Below the pieces are notes generated by a model. The model was not told the origin of the DNA and did no database searches. It worked only from the letters and a program-made list of their open reading frames with translations. Positions 63,885-64,000 of a DNA stretch of 64,000 bases are shown here, piece after piece; the first letter of the stretch is position 1; each line of letters opens with the position of its first letter. This stretch comes from Sparassis latifolia (Eukaryota; Basidiomycota; Agaricomycetes; Polyporales; Sparassidaceae): contig CM031558.1 in assembly GCA_018466975.1 (NCBI GenBank), forward strand, positions 2,604,001 through 2,668,000. The letters are read 5' to 3'. Made by a program: the position numbers and the translations under genes.

Positions 63885-64000
63885 CTGAAAATGAACATCG
63901 CGCAGGTCGTCCGGCAGGGCGCATTCATTGACATGATGCACGAGCTCGGGTTGACCAAGCGGGGCTACTTTAACAACAGCGACGACGAGCGTGTATTTGT
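63885..64000 (+). pseudogene. Second DUF1399-type fragment, cut by the window end
   Basis: Same IAQVVRQGAFIDMMHELGLT segment as 56461-56600, differing by a few bases; it continues beyond the window. Confidence 0.6.

Larger units (their letters stand above)
62650..64000. repeat. Right copy of the segmental duplication, cut by the window end
   Basis: Partner of 55200-56650. Confidence 0.85.

Overview
The window looks like nuclear DNA of an Agaricomycete basidiomycete, probably a wood-inhabiting polypore. The evidence is the many short (about 48-80 bp) GT-AG introns, the basidiomycete-restricted families DUF6593 and DUF6698, a Plavaka (CACTA-like) DNA transposon, a fungal chromovirus retroelement and fungal-type primary metabolism genes. 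No database search was run. Family names come from motif recognition, and exon structures were derived by hand from splice signals and reading-frame continuity.

Layout. 1-13 kb: a small AtaL-like (DUF1857) gene, TFIIF beta (minus strand) and a segmental duplication. In the duplication the left copy of a 374-residue hypothetical gene is broken and the right copy (9.5-10.7 kb) is intact, while the AtaL-like gene is intact on the left and broken on the right. 13.07-21.33 kb: a complete CACTA/Plavaka transposon with imperfect 23-bp terminal inverted repeats. It carries a decayed transposase, a decayed DUF6698 gene and small ORFs. 21.4-23.5 kb: an intron-containing tRNA-Arg(CCG) and acetate kinase. 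23.9-34.2 kb: a palindromic MITE, a complete but inactivated Ty3/gypsy chromovirus with LTRs and a GCACT target duplication, a solo LTR of the same family with its own GAAGT duplication, and a second related MITE. 34.5-36.2 kb: a decayed P-loop NTPase gene. 37.3-43.1 kb: DUF6593 protein, an 11-exon isopenicillin-N-synthase-like 2OG-Fe(II) oxygenase and a MYND-finger protein. 45.4-52.8 kb: indoleamine 2,3-dioxygenase, then a tandem duplication of a medium-chain reductase gene (one copy frameshifted, one intact with 11 exons) with an inverted fragment of the dioxygenase between them. 55-64 kb: three paralogues of an unrecognised ~190-residue protein, two of them followed by fragments of a DUF1399-type gene, plus a decayed gene with a possible PD-(D/E)XK core.

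The main theme is a gene-poor, duplication-rich and transposon-rich region. Nonsense codons in the transposon, retroelement and one host-like gene are mostly TGA, and the two LTRs of the same retroelement differ largely at CpG sites. This points to methylation-linked C-to-T decay. The strongest candidate for a less described system is the 8.3-kb CACTA/Plavaka element with DUF6698 cargo and arrays of GGTAAC/GGTACC-type subterminal motifs at both ends.
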